A DNA stretch of 64,000 nt from Aequorivita vitellina. GTDB lineage: Bacteria; Bacteroidota; Bacteroidia; Flavobacteriales; Flavobacteriaceae. Below the pieces are notes generated by a model that was not told where the DNA came from, made no database searches, and saw nothing but the letters and a program-made list of their open reading frames with translations. Positions 35,413-44,860 of this stretch are shown piece after piece. Every line of letters begins with the position of its first letter. The stretch's first letter is position 1. The position numbers were made by a program, and so were the translations under genes. The stretch lies in assembly GCF_022008365.1 (NCBI RefSeq), contig NZ_JAIRBA010000021.1, positions 1 through 64,000 of the forward strand. The letters run 5' to 3'.

Positions 35413-35958
35413 ATGAGCTTAGAAAAAGTGCTTTCCATTTCCGGCAAACCCGGACTTTACAAATTAAAATCACAAACCCGTGCGGGCTTTTTAGCCGAAT
35501 CGCTTTTAGACGGTAAAACTATAAATGTTAGCGGCCGCCACAATGTGAGCCTGCTTTCCGAAATAGCTATTTACACCCTAACGGAAGAAGTTCCTCTTCG
35601 CGAAGTTTTCAAGAAAATTTCTGAAAAAGAAGATGGAAAGGAAACCATAAGCCACAAAGCTTCTAAAGAAGAGTTGGAAGAATTCTTCTTCGGAATTATG
35701 CCAGATTATGATGAAGATCGCGTCTATGCAAGCGATATCAAAAAAGTGGTGCAGTGGTATAATATGCTTATCAAAAACGGAATCACCGATTTTTCTGAAA
35801 CAAAGGATGAAACAAACGAAGAAGAATTAGAGGCTAAAGCAGCTAAATCTACAAAAGTTACTTCCCCGAAAGCTGCCGCTCCTAAAACAGCGACGCCCAA
35901 AGCGTCGTCCACTAAAAAAGGCGGAACAACAAAAAGCGCAGCTTCTCGAAAAACCTAA
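35413..35958 (+). CDS. DUF5606 domain protein
   Basis: 181 residues. The DUF5606 domain (about 1-120) begins MSLEKVLSISGKPGLYKLKS and has the SLLSEIAIYTL helix and the later ASDIKKVVQWYNMLI stretch. The C-terminal 55 residues are low complexity, rich in Ala, Lys, Thr and Ser, probably disordered and nucleic-acid binding. The function of the family is unknown; it is conserved next to def and mazG in Flavobacteriia. A strong terminator follows. Confidence 0.9.
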   Translation: MSLEKVLSISGKPGLYKLKSQTRAGFLAESLLDGKTINVSGRHNVSLLSEIAIYTLTEEVPLREVFKKISEKEDGKETISHKASKEELEEFFFGIMPDYDEDRVYASDIKKVVQWYNMLIKNGITDFSETKDETNEEELEAKAAKSTKVTSPKAAAPKTATPKASSTKKGGTTKSAASRKT

Positions 35959-36000
35959 AATTTAATTACTGAACTAATAGGTAATTGAGTTATACAGTAA

Positions 36001-36036
36001 AAATCCCTAAGTCCTAAATGGATTTAGGGATTTTTT
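36001..36036 (+). terminator. Terminator after the DUF5606 gene
   Basis: AAATCCCTAAGTCC (36001-36014) pairs with GGATTTAGGGATTT (36020-36033), a 14-bp stem with one G-U pair and a five-base loop. A run of T to 36036 follows. Confidence 0.92.
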
Positions 36037-36132
36037 GTTACGTTTAAAACAGCAAACCCATTCCTCGAAAAATAGTGATAAATTATTTACATTGTAATAC
36101 ATAAATTCTAAATTAATTAATCCCAATTCAAA

Positions 36133-36927
36133 ATGAATTCCAGAAAAGACCAACTAAAAGCATTCGACAGATTATTGACTATTATGGATGAGCTGCGCGA
36201 ACAATGCCCGTGGGATAAAAAACAAACCATGGAATCGCTGCGCCATTTAACCATTGAAGAAACCTACGAGTTGGGCGATGCAATTTTAGAAAACGACTTG
36301 CAGGAAGTAAAAAACGAATTGGGCGATGTTTTGCTGCACATAGTGTTTTATGCGAAAATAGGCAGCGAAACTAACGATTTTGATATCGCAGATGTGTGTA
36401 ACAGTATTTGTGAAAAACTAATTTCGCGCCACCCACATATTTATAGCGATGTAAAAGTGGAAGACGAAGAAGAAGTAAAACGCAACTGGGAAAACTTAAA
36501 GCTAAAAGAAGGAAAATCCAGTGTTTTAGGAGGTGTGCCAAAATCGTTACCCGCCCTTGTAAAAGCGAGTAGAATTCAAGAAAAAGTAGCAGGCGTAGGT
36601 TTTGATTGGGAAAAACCGCAACAAGTTTTTGAAAAATTACAAGAAGAATTAGGGGAACTACAACACGAAATAAACAGCGATAACCAAGACAAAATAGAAG
36701 CCGAGTTTGGCGATGTGCTATTTTCAATGATAAACTACGCCCGATTTCTAAAAGTGAATCCAGAAAACGCCCTGGAACGCACCAATAAAAAATTTATAAA
36801 ACGTTTTCAATATTTAGAAGGCAAAGCCAAGACAATAAATAAATCGTTAAAAGATATGACCCTAGCCGAAATGGATGTGTATTGGAACGAAGCTAAAAAA
36901 TCAGACACCCCGTCATCCCCCGCGTAG
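36133..36927 (+). CDS. mazG: Nucleoside triphosphate pyrophosphohydrolase MazG
   Basis: 264 residues with two MazG domains in tandem. The first has CPWDKKQTMESLRHLTIEETYEL and ENELGDVLLH-type acidic motifs (about 25-75), and the second has EKLQEELGELQHEI and AEFGDVLFSMINYAR (about 160-205). The enzyme hydrolyses NTPs and dNTPs to the monophosphate and pyrophosphate and cleans the pool of odd nucleotides. The stop codon lies inside a palindromic repeat (36923-36952), and the gene is convergent with the DUF349 gene. Confidence 0.96.
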   Translation: MNSRKDQLKAFDRLLTIMDELREQCPWDKKQTMESLRHLTIEETYELGDAILENDLQEVKNELGDVLLHIVFYAKIGSETNDFDIADVCNSICEKLISRHPHIYSDVKVEDEEEVKRNWENLKLKEGKSSVLGGVPKSLPALVKASRIQEKVAGVGFDWEKPQQVFEKLQEELGELQHEINSDNQDKIEAEFGDVLFSMINYARFLKVNPENALERTNKKFIKRFQYLEGKAKTINKSLKDMTLAEMDVYWNEAKKSDTPSSPA

Positions 36928-36952
36928 AGACGCACTGCCGCGCATCTCTGCG
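36923..36952. repeat. Palindromic repeat at the mazG stop codon
   Basis: CGTAGAGACGC (36923-36933) pairs with GCATCTCTGCG-like bases (36942-36952) over 11 positions with one mismatch and one G-U pair. It lies between convergent genes and may serve as a bidirectional terminator hairpin, though no T-run follows. From memory, similar GTAGAGACGC-type palindromes are common interspersed repeats in Bacteroidota. Confidence 0.65.
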
Positions 36953-36985
36953 TAAAGGAGCTGCCGTGCGCTTCCTCAGGCCTAA

Positions 36986-39139
36986 TTAATCTTCCCGAAC
37001 CTCTTTAATTTTCGATAATTTAGCCTTCCAAACTTCCAATTGTTCTTTGTGGCGGGCAATGTTATTATGCACTTCCTTCACCAATGGATTGCTTTCATCA
37101 ACGTGGTGGAAAAAACCTAAATTATTTTCCAACTGACGGATTTCATCTTTGGTTTCGTCTATCTTTTTCGAAATAAAGAAATGTTCGTTTTGCAGTTTTC
37201 TATCGTCATCGCGATTTACTAAAGTATTCAGTTTATTGTCAAATTTAATAAGCTCTGTCTCCTTCTTGCCCAAATCTAATTTAGAGAACAAGCCGTCTAA
37301 AGTTTTATTAAACTTTTGTTCAATATTGCGTTTGTTGTACGGTACGCGACCTATCTCTTTCCAAGCAGTAATCTTTTCTTTTATAGCCTTTAAATCGCTT
37401 TTGTGATCTCCGCTCAACTCAAAGGAAGCAAGTTTTTCAAGCATTTTTTGCTTTGCTTCAAAATGTTCAACTTCTTCTTTGTTAGCCTCGTTTTTCTGGG
37501 CGTGTAGCCTATCAAAATAATGATTACAGGCTTTTTTAAACTGCTTCCAAATTTTGTCGCTATCTTTTCGCGGCACGTGCCCAATGGTTTTCCAATCGTT
37601 TTGGATTTTCTTCATCAATTGGGTTGTTGCGTCAAAGTCTTCGCTGTCTTTGTTTTCTTCAGCAATTTTTATAAGCTCGCGTTTCTTTTCAAGATTTGCG
37701 TACTGCTCCTTTTTCTGATTCTTATAAAAACTGTTTTTTTGATGGTTAAAACTACCGGTAGCCTCTTTAAAAGCTTTCCAAATTTCCTTGTTGTTCGCCC
37801 GTGGAACTCTTCCTGTATTAAAAAATGAATCGCGAAGTTCTTGCACTTTTTTAATGGCTTTTTGCCATCCTTGATGCGTTGGTTTTGCCTCTTCCGAAGC
37901 CTTTTTTATATCTTCAACAATTTGCTTTTTCTTCTCGAGATTGTCTTCGTATTTTTTCTCTAATTCGGCTAATTGTACTTGGCGCTTGTCGTGAATTTCT
38001 TTGGTAGCTTCACTAAACTTGTCCCAAACTTCATCGCGATATTCCTTGGCAACAGGACCTATGTCTTCCTTCCACATTTTGTGAAGCATCTGCAGTTCGC
38101 GGAATGCTTTGTTGATGTCTGCTTCCTGCGTAAGCTCTTCGGCACGGGTAATGAGTTTTAATTTGGCGTCTAGATTGTGTTTAAAATCTAAATCGCGAAA
38201 CTCACGGTTTAAATGTAAAAAGTCGTAAAAATTCTCAACGTGGTGATGGTAGGTATTCCATACGGTGTTGTACTTATCTCGCGGAATGGCGCCGGCAACG
38301 TGCCATTTTTCCTGAATTTCCTTAAAATGCTTGTAAGTGGTATTTATGTTTTCCTCAGCCCCCAAAAGCCCTTTTAACTCTTCTATTAACTCCCAACGCT
38401 TGTCTAAATTAGACTGAAGATCTTTTTTAAGATTCTTGTAGTGATTGTTGCGTTTTTCCTTATAGTCAAAATATAACGAATTGAATTCTTTCTTTAAAGG
38501 CGTGGTATAATGAAAGTCGATAATGTTTCCGCCGGCAGCTAAAAATTCTTCTTTTTTGCGCTCCAACTCCTCGTTGAATTTACTGTTAAATTCAGAACGA
38601 ATTTCTTCAACATCGTGCTTTAAATCTTGTATTTTTTTCGTCTTTAAAAGCGTTTCAAATTCGGTGACCAATTCTTTTTCCGAAAGCGTGCTGTAATCTT
38701 TTTGAGCCTTCTCTTCAGAATCTTCCTCTTCCTCTTCATCTTCAGATGAGGCAATCTCTTCCTCGTCTTCATCTTCGGTTTTATTGCCTGTAACACTTTC
38801 GGCTGTTTCTATCTCTTCTATGATAGGTGCATCGGTAGTGGCTTTCTGCTCCACAGCCGTTTTTTCGGCTACCATCGCTTCTTCCACCACGGTACCCTTT
38901 TCAGTGTTTTTCTCTTCCTGCAAGGTTTTATCTGCCGCTGAATCTTCCTTTTCTAAACCATTTTCTGTGCTTTCATCGGCCGGTTTATCTGCCTGTTCCG
39001 TTTCGTTAGCAACTGCTTTATTTACAGTTTCTTCTTTTGAAGTATCTGCAGAATGGGTCTCTGCATTTGTATTCTCAGCCGTTTTATTCGCTGAAATTTC
39101 TTTGTCATTTTCTTCCTGCGGCAATTTTTCGTCAGACAT
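36986..39139 (-). CDS. DUF349 domain protein
   Basis: About 717 residues from the ATG at 39139; the longer frame uses a TTG three codons upstream. The first 140 residues are Glu-, Ala- and Thr-rich and probably disordered. The rest is a long series of helical DUF349 units (WHVAGAIPRDKYNTVW, WKTIGHVPRKDSDKIWKQF and WKEIGRVPYNKR recur with a spacing of about 70-150 residues) with extended coiled coil. The family is conserved in Flavobacteriia and its function is not established. It is a monocistronic gene convergent with mazG. Confidence 0.93.
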   Translation of the reverse strand: MSDEKLPQEENDKEISANKTAENTNAETHSADTSKEETVNKAVANETEQADKPADESTENGLEKEDSAADKTLQEEKNTEKGTVVEEAMVAEKTAVEQKATTDAPIIEEIETAESVTGNKTEDEDEEEIASSEDEEEEEDSEEKAQKDYSTLSEKELVTEFETLLKTKKIQDLKHDVEEIRSEFNSKFNEELERKKEEFLAAGGNIIDFHYTTPLKKEFNSLYFDYKEKRNNHYKNLKKDLQSNLDKRWELIEELKGLLGAEENINTTYKHFKEIQEKWHVAGAIPRDKYNTVWNTYHHHVENFYDFLHLNREFRDLDFKHNLDAKLKLITRAEELTQEADINKAFRELQMLHKMWKEDIGPVAKEYRDEVWDKFSEATKEIHDKRQVQLAELEKKYEDNLEKKKQIVEDIKKASEEAKPTHQGWQKAIKKVQELRDSFFNTGRVPRANNKEIWKAFKEATGSFNHQKNSFYKNQKKEQYANLEKKRELIKIAEENKDSEDFDATTQLMKKIQNDWKTIGHVPRKDSDKIWKQFKKACNHYFDRLHAQKNEANKEEVEHFEAKQKMLEKLASFELSGDHKSDLKAIKEKITAWKEIGRVPYNKRNIEQKFNKTLDGLFSKLDLGKKETELIKFDNKLNTLVNRDDDRKLQNEHFFISKKIDETKDEIRQLENNLGFFHHVDESNPLVKEVHNNIARHKEQLEVWKAKLSKIKEVRED

Positions 39140-39241
39140 TTTTTTCAATGTTTAGGTTCATTTTTCTTGGAGGGTCAATATACTAACAACTGCGCAATTG
39201 GCAAAGTACACAGCGGTTTTTTGAATGTTTTTATGCGAAAT

Positions 39242-39973
39242 TTATGAATTCCAGATTTCCCAAGCTTTCTCGGCCTGCAGCACTAACATTTTCAGTCCGT
39301 TACTGGTTTGTGCGCCCTGAAGTCTTCCGCGTTTTAAAAACTCGGTTTCGGTGGGATTGTAGATTAAATCGAAAAGCAAATGGTTTTTTGTAAGAAATTG
39401 ATACGGAATCCCCGGACATTCGGCACGATTTGGAAACGTGCCCAAAGGCGTACAGTTTACTATTAATAGGTGGTTTTCAATTATCGTTTCATTTAATTCT
39501 GAATACTTCAATGTATTAGAACCACTTTTCCGACTTACAAATTTATAGTGGAAACCCAAATTACCCAAAGCATACGCAATAGCTTTAGAAGCGCCGCCTG
39601 TGCCCAAAATAAGTGCGGTTTTTTGTTGAAGCGGTAAAAATACTTCAAGTGCTTTTTGAAACCCGAAATGATCGGTATTATAGCCCGTAAGTTTTTTGTC
39701 TTCGGAAATTTTAATGGTGTTTACGGCTCCAATTTTTTCAGCTTCTTCATTTAAATTATCGAGAAACCGAATTATTTCTTGTTTATACGGAATGGTGACG
39801 TTCAATCCTTTTAACGCTTCGGTTTCAGCTATAATCTTCGGAAAGAATTCAATAGTTTCAATATCGAAGTTCTCGTAGGTATGCGGAAGCTTTTCTTTTT
39901 CAAATTTTTCAGAAAAGTGCTTTCGTGAAAATGAATAGTCTATGTTTTTTCCTATTAATCCAAACTTAGCCAT
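39242..39973 (-). CDS. aroE: Shikimate dehydrogenase (NADP+)
   Basis: About 243 residues from the ATG at 39973, where MAKFGLIGKNIDYSFS begins the conserved fold; a frame starting at 39997 would add eight residues inside the upstream gene. It reduces 3-dehydroshikimate to shikimate. Substrate motifs SFSRKHF, NVTIPYK (catalytic Lys), GAVNTIK and NTDHFGF (Asp) are seen, then the nucleotide site LILGTGGASKA and NCTPLG. It overlaps the DUF368 stop by eight bases, so the two are coupled. Confidence 0.95.
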   Translation of the reverse strand: MAKFGLIGKNIDYSFSRKHFSEKFEKEKLPHTYENFDIETIEFFPKIIAETEALKGLNVTIPYKQEIIRFLDNLNEEAEKIGAVNTIKISEDKKLTGYNTDHFGFQKALEVFLPLQQKTALILGTGGASKAIAYALGNLGFHYKFVSRKSGSNTLKYSELNETIIENHLLIVNCTPLGTFPNRAECPGIPYQFLTKNHLLFDLIYNPTETEFLKRGRLQGAQTSNGLKMLVLQAEKAWEIWNS

Positions 39974-40988
39974 GCTGTTTCTTATTGTGATTGTCATACC
40001 AGTCTAAGCTAAGCACAATCAATATTCCGATGATAATAAAGACAATAGCGAGTATGGTTTCCAAGTTAATTTCTGAAGGTAAATACCTTGTATATCCAGT
40101 AATTATTTTTCTGCCGCTGGCATCAATTTGCATTACGTCAAAACGATCTACTGCAAATCTTTCTTCTTTCCAAGGCCAAACTACGCCCAAAGAACCAGCA
40201 ATAAACCCAATGATAACGGCATAAGTAGCTTTTTTAAATCGCTTTAGCACATAGGCCAAAAGATGCGAAAGCGAAACTAAACCCACTATTGAACCCAATG
40301 AAAATACGGCTAAAACCTCTAAAAGTTCAACGCGCTGGGTGTTGTAAATCCAACTGAAATCCCACTGAAAAACATCTATAAAAGTATCGAACAACGCATT
40401 AACTGCGTCCACCAAAAGCAGTACATAATTTCCTAAAAGCATGAGAATAAAGGAGCCCGAAAGCCCTGGCAACGTCATTCCCGAAACGCTTATTATTCCA
40501 CAGAAAAACACAAAAATTAAGTTGTTATTTTCCTTTGCGGGTTCCAGAAAACTTATGGCGACGCCTGCAATTACACCGCATAGTAAATAGGCTATATACT
40601 TTCGGTTCCAGTTGCCAAAATCTTTTGCAATAAAATAAATGGAGCCTATAATCATTCCGAAAAAAGCACTCCAAACGTAGAGCTCGTAATGAACAATTAA
40701 ATAATCTAATATTTTGGAAATGCTGAAATAGCTTATCACCATTCCCATTATTAACAAACTTAAAAACTGCCCGTTCGTGTATTGATAAAAACTTTTAAAT
40801 CGCCCATTGATAAGAAGTTTAAAAGCTTTTCTATTTATTTTTTGAAGCGAATAGATAAACTCTTCATAAAAACCTGCTACAAATGCCACCACGCCTCCTG
40901 AAACGCCAGGTACTTTATTTGCCGCTCCCATGCCCAGTCCTTTTAGAACGAGCCAAGTTTTATCGGAGAAGGAGCGATTTTCGTACAA
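39966..40988 (-). CDS. DUF368 polyprenyl-phosphate transporter-type protein (second copy)
   Basis: 340 residues from a TTG start at 40988; no better start exists and the paralogue has the same spacing to GMGAANKVPGVSGG. About eight membrane spans, with two inverted GLSG/PGVSGG-type half repeats (about 22-30 and about 172-180). The DUF368 family was recently described as recycling undecaprenyl phosphate across the membrane. The region around 270-300, with an RKIITGYTRYLPSEI stretch, is hydrophilic. It lies next to aroE and below the related copy at 41037-42014. Confidence 0.9.
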   Translation of the reverse strand: MYENRSFSDKTWLVLKGLGMGAANKVPGVSGGVVAFVAGFYEEFIYSLQKINRKAFKLLINGRFKSFYQYTNGQFLSLLIMGMVISYFSISKILDYLIVHYELYVWSAFFGMIIGSIYFIAKDFGNWNRKYIAYLLCGVIAGVAISFLEPAKENNNLIFVFFCGIISVSGMTLPGLSGSFILMLLGNYVLLLVDAVNALFDTFIDVFQWDFSWIYNTQRVELLEVLAVFSLGSIVGLVSLSHLLAYVLKRFKKATYAVIIGFIAGSLGVVWPWKEERFAVDRFDVMQIDASGRKIITGYTRYLPSEINLETILAIVFIIIGILIVLSLDWYDNHNKKQHG

Positions 40989-41036
40989 GGTTTTATTTGT
41001 TATAAAGGTTTACTGAATTGAATTTTATCGGGTTTA

Positions 41037-42014
41037 TTAATTAGTGACTGCTCCTTTTTTCACTGCTATTCGCTCTAATAAAAAGATTGTTAAAAAACCT
41101 ACTACAGCGAATAGAAGCGCATATAAAATTTGAGGTTCTCCCTCAAAATTTTGTGGGAGTACACTGCGTTCAATAAACGGAACTTCGTGGCCAGAGTGAC
41201 TAAGCCTATATTGCAGTACCTCTTTCCACGGCCAAATTTTATTTAGGGCGCCAATCATAAATCCTGTGAGCACCGCAAGAATTAGGTTTTTATGATGTTT
41301 AAACATCCAATTTAATATTTTTGAAAAGGTTTTTAGTCCCAAAATAGCACCTACACCAAAAATTAAAAGTTTCCCTAAAGCACCGGTGAAAAGTGAGCTG
41401 TTTAAGGAGGTAACACCTTCTCCCATTTGGGTTACAATTCCAATTACAGTTGTATAGGCTCCTAAGAGTAAAAGTATAAATGCGCCGGAAATCCCGGGTA
41501 ATATCATTGCGATAATTGCGATAAAACCAGCGAAGAAAAGAAACCAAGTGCTGTCTGGAGAGCCAATTGGGTCTGCAATTGTAATTAAATATGACGCTAC
41601 AGACGCCAGTATTAAAGCCACAACTACAGCCAATCGCCAATTGGTTATCTGCTTTCCCACGTAAACAATACTTGCAATCACTAAGCCGAAGAAAAAAGAC
41701 CAAACCATGATTGGGTAAACGTCTAAAAGCCAAGTGATAAGTTTTGCAAGAGAAATAATACTGATAAAAACACCCGAAAATAGGGCGAGTAAAAATCCGA
41801 GGTTATAATGATTCCACGCGTGTAAAAAGCCTTTGTTTTTCCACACCTTGAAAAAGCCCAAATCTATATTGTGAATGGTCTCAATAAGCTCTTCGTAGAT
41901 ACCTGAAATAAAAGCGATTGTGCCGCCCGAAACTCCCGGGACCACATCGGCGGCGCCCATGGCAAGTCCTTTTGCGGTTATTATTAAATACTGAATAAAA
42001 TTTCTTTGAGGCAT
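41037..42014 (-). CDS. DUF368 polyprenyl-phosphate transporter-type protein (first copy)
   Basis: 325 residues and about eight membrane spans. Conserved GLAMGAADVVPGVSGG starts the first half and MILPGISGAFILLLLGAYT the second, as in PopT-like DUF368 transporters that return undecaprenyl phosphate to the inner face. Its tail (FLTIFLLERIAVKKG) is more basic than that of the paralogue. It lies 48 bp upstream of the second copy in the same transcription unit, so both are expressed together and may be subfunctionalised duplicates. Confidence 0.93.
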   Translation of the reverse strand: MPQRNFIQYLIITAKGLAMGAADVVPGVSGGTIAFISGIYEELIETIHNIDLGFFKVWKNKGFLHAWNHYNLGFLLALFSGVFISIISLAKLITWLLDVYPIMVWSFFFGLVIASIVYVGKQITNWRLAVVVALILASVASYLITIADPIGSPDSTWFLFFAGFIAIIAMILPGISGAFILLLLGAYTTVIGIVTQMGEGVTSLNSSLFTGALGKLLIFGVGAILGLKTFSKILNWMFKHHKNLILAVLTGFMIGALNKIWPWKEVLQYRLSHSGHEVPFIERSVLPQNFEGEPQILYALLFAVVGFLTIFLLERIAVKKGAVTN

Positions 42015-42050
42015 AGATTTACTTTACATATAACCCCAAAAATACAGAAA

Positions 42051-43451
42051 TTAAATCGAAGGATTTTTGTGTTGTTTAATTATTTCAACAACCGATTTCA
42101 AACTAAATATTTGCGGAAATAACTCCTCAATTATCATCAAAAATTCGGGCTCAGATTTTAAAGCATTCTTTAAATGAAAAGCTCCTTTGTCATTTTCATT
42201 TAGCGTGTAGTATAGTCCAGAAAGCCTATATTCTATTTCGGCATGTTCGGGATAGAATTCTAAAGCTTGGTTAAAATTGTTTACGGCGGCTTCGTACTCT
42301 CCAAGATTGGTTAAAATATCGCCACGGGTTAACCAAGATTCTATTTCGTAATTGCCTAATTCCAAGGCTTTTCTAAAGCCCACTTCGGCCTCTTCAAATA
42401 GATTTAACTTGTTGTTTATTTTTGCATAACGCTTCCAATAAAGTACGTTTTCAGCATCTATATTTATTGCTTTTTCAATGTAATAAAGTGCTTTTTGAAA
42501 CTGTTTGTTCTTTATGTAAAAATCGGTTATGGCAATCCATCCTTTGTCTAACAGCGAATCTTCGGCTACACATTTGGTGTAAAATTGAATTGCCATTTCG
42601 TCATTGCCTAACTTTTCGTAACATTTGCCCATTCGCAACAAAGCGTAGGAGGTAGGGTCGTCTAAACCTAGGGTAATGGAATAACTATCTATGGCTTCGG
42701 TATATCTTTTTAATTTTTCAAGTACCCTGCCTTTTTCCAGATATGCGCCTATAAAACGGTCGTCACTTATAATAGCAAAATCGTAAGCTGCAAGGGCTTT
42801 TTTGTAGTCTTTAAGCTCGTAATATTGTTTTCCTACTTGATGCCAAGCAACCTCGCAATACGGGTTTTTATTCAGAAAATCATTTAGATAATCAATCGCA
42901 GCTTCGTGCTCGTCTAAATATTCAAAACAGTAAATTACATTGTAAAGCGCCGAATAATCTTCTTGATCTATTTCTAAACATCGCATAAAATAAAGCTTGG
43001 CGTGGGTGTAATCTTCCAAAAAAAGATATTCCATTCCCAAAAGCGCCAGCACGTCGGCTTTGTCGTCTGTAATTTGTAAGGCTTGTTCCAAAAGTTGAAT
43101 GGCCTCTTTATGCTTGTCGCGGCGCGAAAATATATTTGCTTTTTGAATAAATATTTCCTCGTTGCTCTGCTCTAATAAATACAGTTGATCCAACAGTTCA
43201 TCGGCGATGTCTAATTGGTTTTCAAAAATGTACATTTCAATTCTAAAAAGCTTCAGATTTGTAGAGGTTGGATGCTGTTCCAGTCCTAATTTGGTTGCTT
43301 TTTTAGCTAGCGCAATCTTGCCGTTTTCGAGGTAGTGGTGCACTATTTCTTCAAATTCCTCTGAGTCGAAAAATAGAACGCTGTTGGTTTTCAGCATAGA
43401 TTCAAATCTTTCCAGCGAGAAGTTGTTATGCTCGTTTGAACTTAATTGCAT
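42051..43451 (-). CDS. Tetratricopeptide repeat protein
   Basis: About 466 residues from the ATG at 43451 (GTG two codons upstream). At least ten TPR units of about 34 residues can be seen, for example AIQLLEQALQITDDKADVLALLGMEYL and AVNNFNQALEFYPEHAEIEYRLSGLYY. No signal peptide, so it is probably cytoplasmic. TPRs form a superhelix that binds protein partners; the partner is unknown. It is 36 bp upstream of the first DUF368 gene and may share its transcript. Confidence 0.93.
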   Translation of the reverse strand: MQLSSNEHNNFSLERFESMLKTNSVLFFDSEEFEEIVHHYLENGKIALAKKATKLGLEQHPTSTNLKLFRIEMYIFENQLDIADELLDQLYLLEQSNEEIFIQKANIFSRRDKHKEAIQLLEQALQITDDKADVLALLGMEYLFLEDYTHAKLYFMRCLEIDQEDYSALYNVIYCFEYLDEHEAAIDYLNDFLNKNPYCEVAWHQVGKQYYELKDYKKALAAYDFAIISDDRFIGAYLEKGRVLEKLKRYTEAIDSYSITLGLDDPTSYALLRMGKCYEKLGNDEMAIQFYTKCVAEDSLLDKGWIAITDFYIKNKQFQKALYYIEKAINIDAENVLYWKRYAKINNKLNLFEEAEVGFRKALELGNYEIESWLTRGDILTNLGEYEAAVNNFNQALEFYPEHAEIEYRLSGLYYTLNENDKGAFHLKNALKSEPEFLMIIEELFPQIFSLKSVVEIIKQHKNPSI

Positions 43452-43593
43452 ACGCACGGTTTAACGGGTTTCTTCTATTTTAAAGATAATAATGTATAAA
43501 TAAGTTCAATAGTTATGCCGCGTTTCTTGTTAACGTAGTTATTAACAACAATAACGACTGTAAAGCATTGTAAATAAAAGGTTTGCTTGTTTT

Positions 43594-44778
43594 TTATCGG
43601 GCTTTTACCGTGTTTAATACATCTGTCAGTATTTTACACCCCTCCTCAATTTCGTCAATGCTAATGGTAAGCGGTGGCGTAATACGGATTGCGCGACCTT
43701 CAAAAAGTAACCAAAAAAGTATCAATCCACGGTCTTTACACGCCAGAATTACTTCGGAAGCAATTTCGGGAGTTTCCATCATTGCCGCCAACATTAAACC
43801 ACTGCCCCGTACTTCTTTAATTAAGGGGTGTTTCAGCAGTTTTCTAAAAAGCTTTTCCTTTTGAAGTGTTGCTGCAATAATATTGGTTTCCGTTAATTCC
43901 TGAAGGGTTGCCAAAGCGGCAGAAGCAATTACCGGGTTTCCGCCAAAAGTGGTAATATGACCCAATTTGGGGTTGTCTTGTAATAAAGCCATTACCTCGT
44001 GCGATGCTGTAAATGCACCAATTGGCAGGCCACCCCCCATGCCTTTACCCATTACTAAAATATCTGGCACTATGCCGAAATGTTCGAATGCAAAGAGTTT
44101 TCCGGTTCTACCGAACCCCGGTTGAATTTCGTCTAAAATTAATAGTGCTCCCGTTTCATCGCAACGTTGGCGAACCTTTTTTAAATAATCGTTTTCCGGC
44201 TGAATAAAACCTGCGCCACCTTGAATGGTTTCCAAAATAATTGCCGCAGTTTCTGAAGTGATTTTTTGAAGATCAGCTTCACTGTTAAAATTAATAGGGA
44301 AGCAGTCTGCCACCAGCGGTTTAAAAGCGTTTTTGCGTTCTTCAAAACCCATAACGCTCATAGCGCCCATGGTATTTCCGTGATATGCGTTTTTAGCATA
44401 TAGCATTTGCGTTCGGCCCGTGGCACGTCGTGCGAGTTTTAGCGCGCCTTCTATGGCTTCTGTACCGCTGTTTACCAAATACGTGGTATTTAAATTTTCC
44501 GGAAGATTGGCTGCAAGTAGTTTTGCAAGTGCCACAGGTTGGTCTTGAATATACTCGCCATAAACCATGACGTGCAAATACTTTTCAACTTGATTTTTTA
44601 TTGCCGAAGTTACGCGAGGATGACAATGCCCTAAAGTACAAGCAGAAACTCCAGCTACAAAATCTAGGTGCTTCTTGCCCGTAGTATCAAAAATATAGCT
44701 TCCGCGAGCATGCGATATCTCCATCGCCAGCGGCTGCGGGGTTGTTTGAGCTTGGTATTTATAAAAATCTTCTTTCAT
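43594..44778 (-). CDS. Class III aminotransferase (acetylornithine/ornithine type)
   Basis: 394 residues of the fold-type I PLP enzymes. LVNSGTEAIEGALKLARRAT binds phosphate, LILDEIQPGFGRTGK holds the Asp that pairs with the pyridine, and Lys245 in LVMGKGMGGG forms the Schiff base. The subgroup (ornithine, acetylornithine or GABA aminotransferase) cannot be set from sequence alone. Downstream of the OstA-like gene by 74 bp; probably a separate unit or the tail of that operon. Confidence 0.88.
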   Translation of the reverse strand: MKEDFYKYQAQTTPQPLAMEISHARGSYIFDTTGKKHLDFVAGVSACTLGHCHPRVTSAIKNQVEKYLHVMVYGEYIQDQPVALAKLLAANLPENLNTTYLVNSGTEAIEGALKLARRATGRTQMLYAKNAYHGNTMGAMSVMGFEERKNAFKPLVADCFPINFNSEADLQKITSETAAIILETIQGGAGFIQPENDYLKKVRQRCDETGALLILDEIQPGFGRTGKLFAFEHFGIVPDILVMGKGMGGGLPIGAFTASHEVMALLQDNPKLGHITTFGGNPVIASAALATLQELTETNIIAATLQKEKLFRKLLKHPLIKEVRGSGLMLAAMMETPEIASEVILACKDRGLILFWLLFEGRAIRITPPLTISIDEIEEGCKILTDVLNTVKAR

Positions 44779-44789
44779 TTTTTTTTAGA

Positions 44790-44860
44790 ATCTTCACGTC
44801 TTAACACCTTAGTGTCTTGGCGAGCCATTTTCCACGCAGAGACACAAAGTTTTTACCCCC
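44790..44860 (-). repeat. Interspersed repeat-like sequence around TTTGTGTCTCTGCGTGG
   Basis: The - strand holds ACTTTGTGTCTCTGCGTGG followed by AAGACACTAAGGTGTTAAGACG. From memory, such text recurs between genes of many Bacteroidota. It fills the gap between the aminotransferase and OstA-like genes. The GAGA-type core also resembles the repeat at 36923-36952. Confidence 0.4.
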
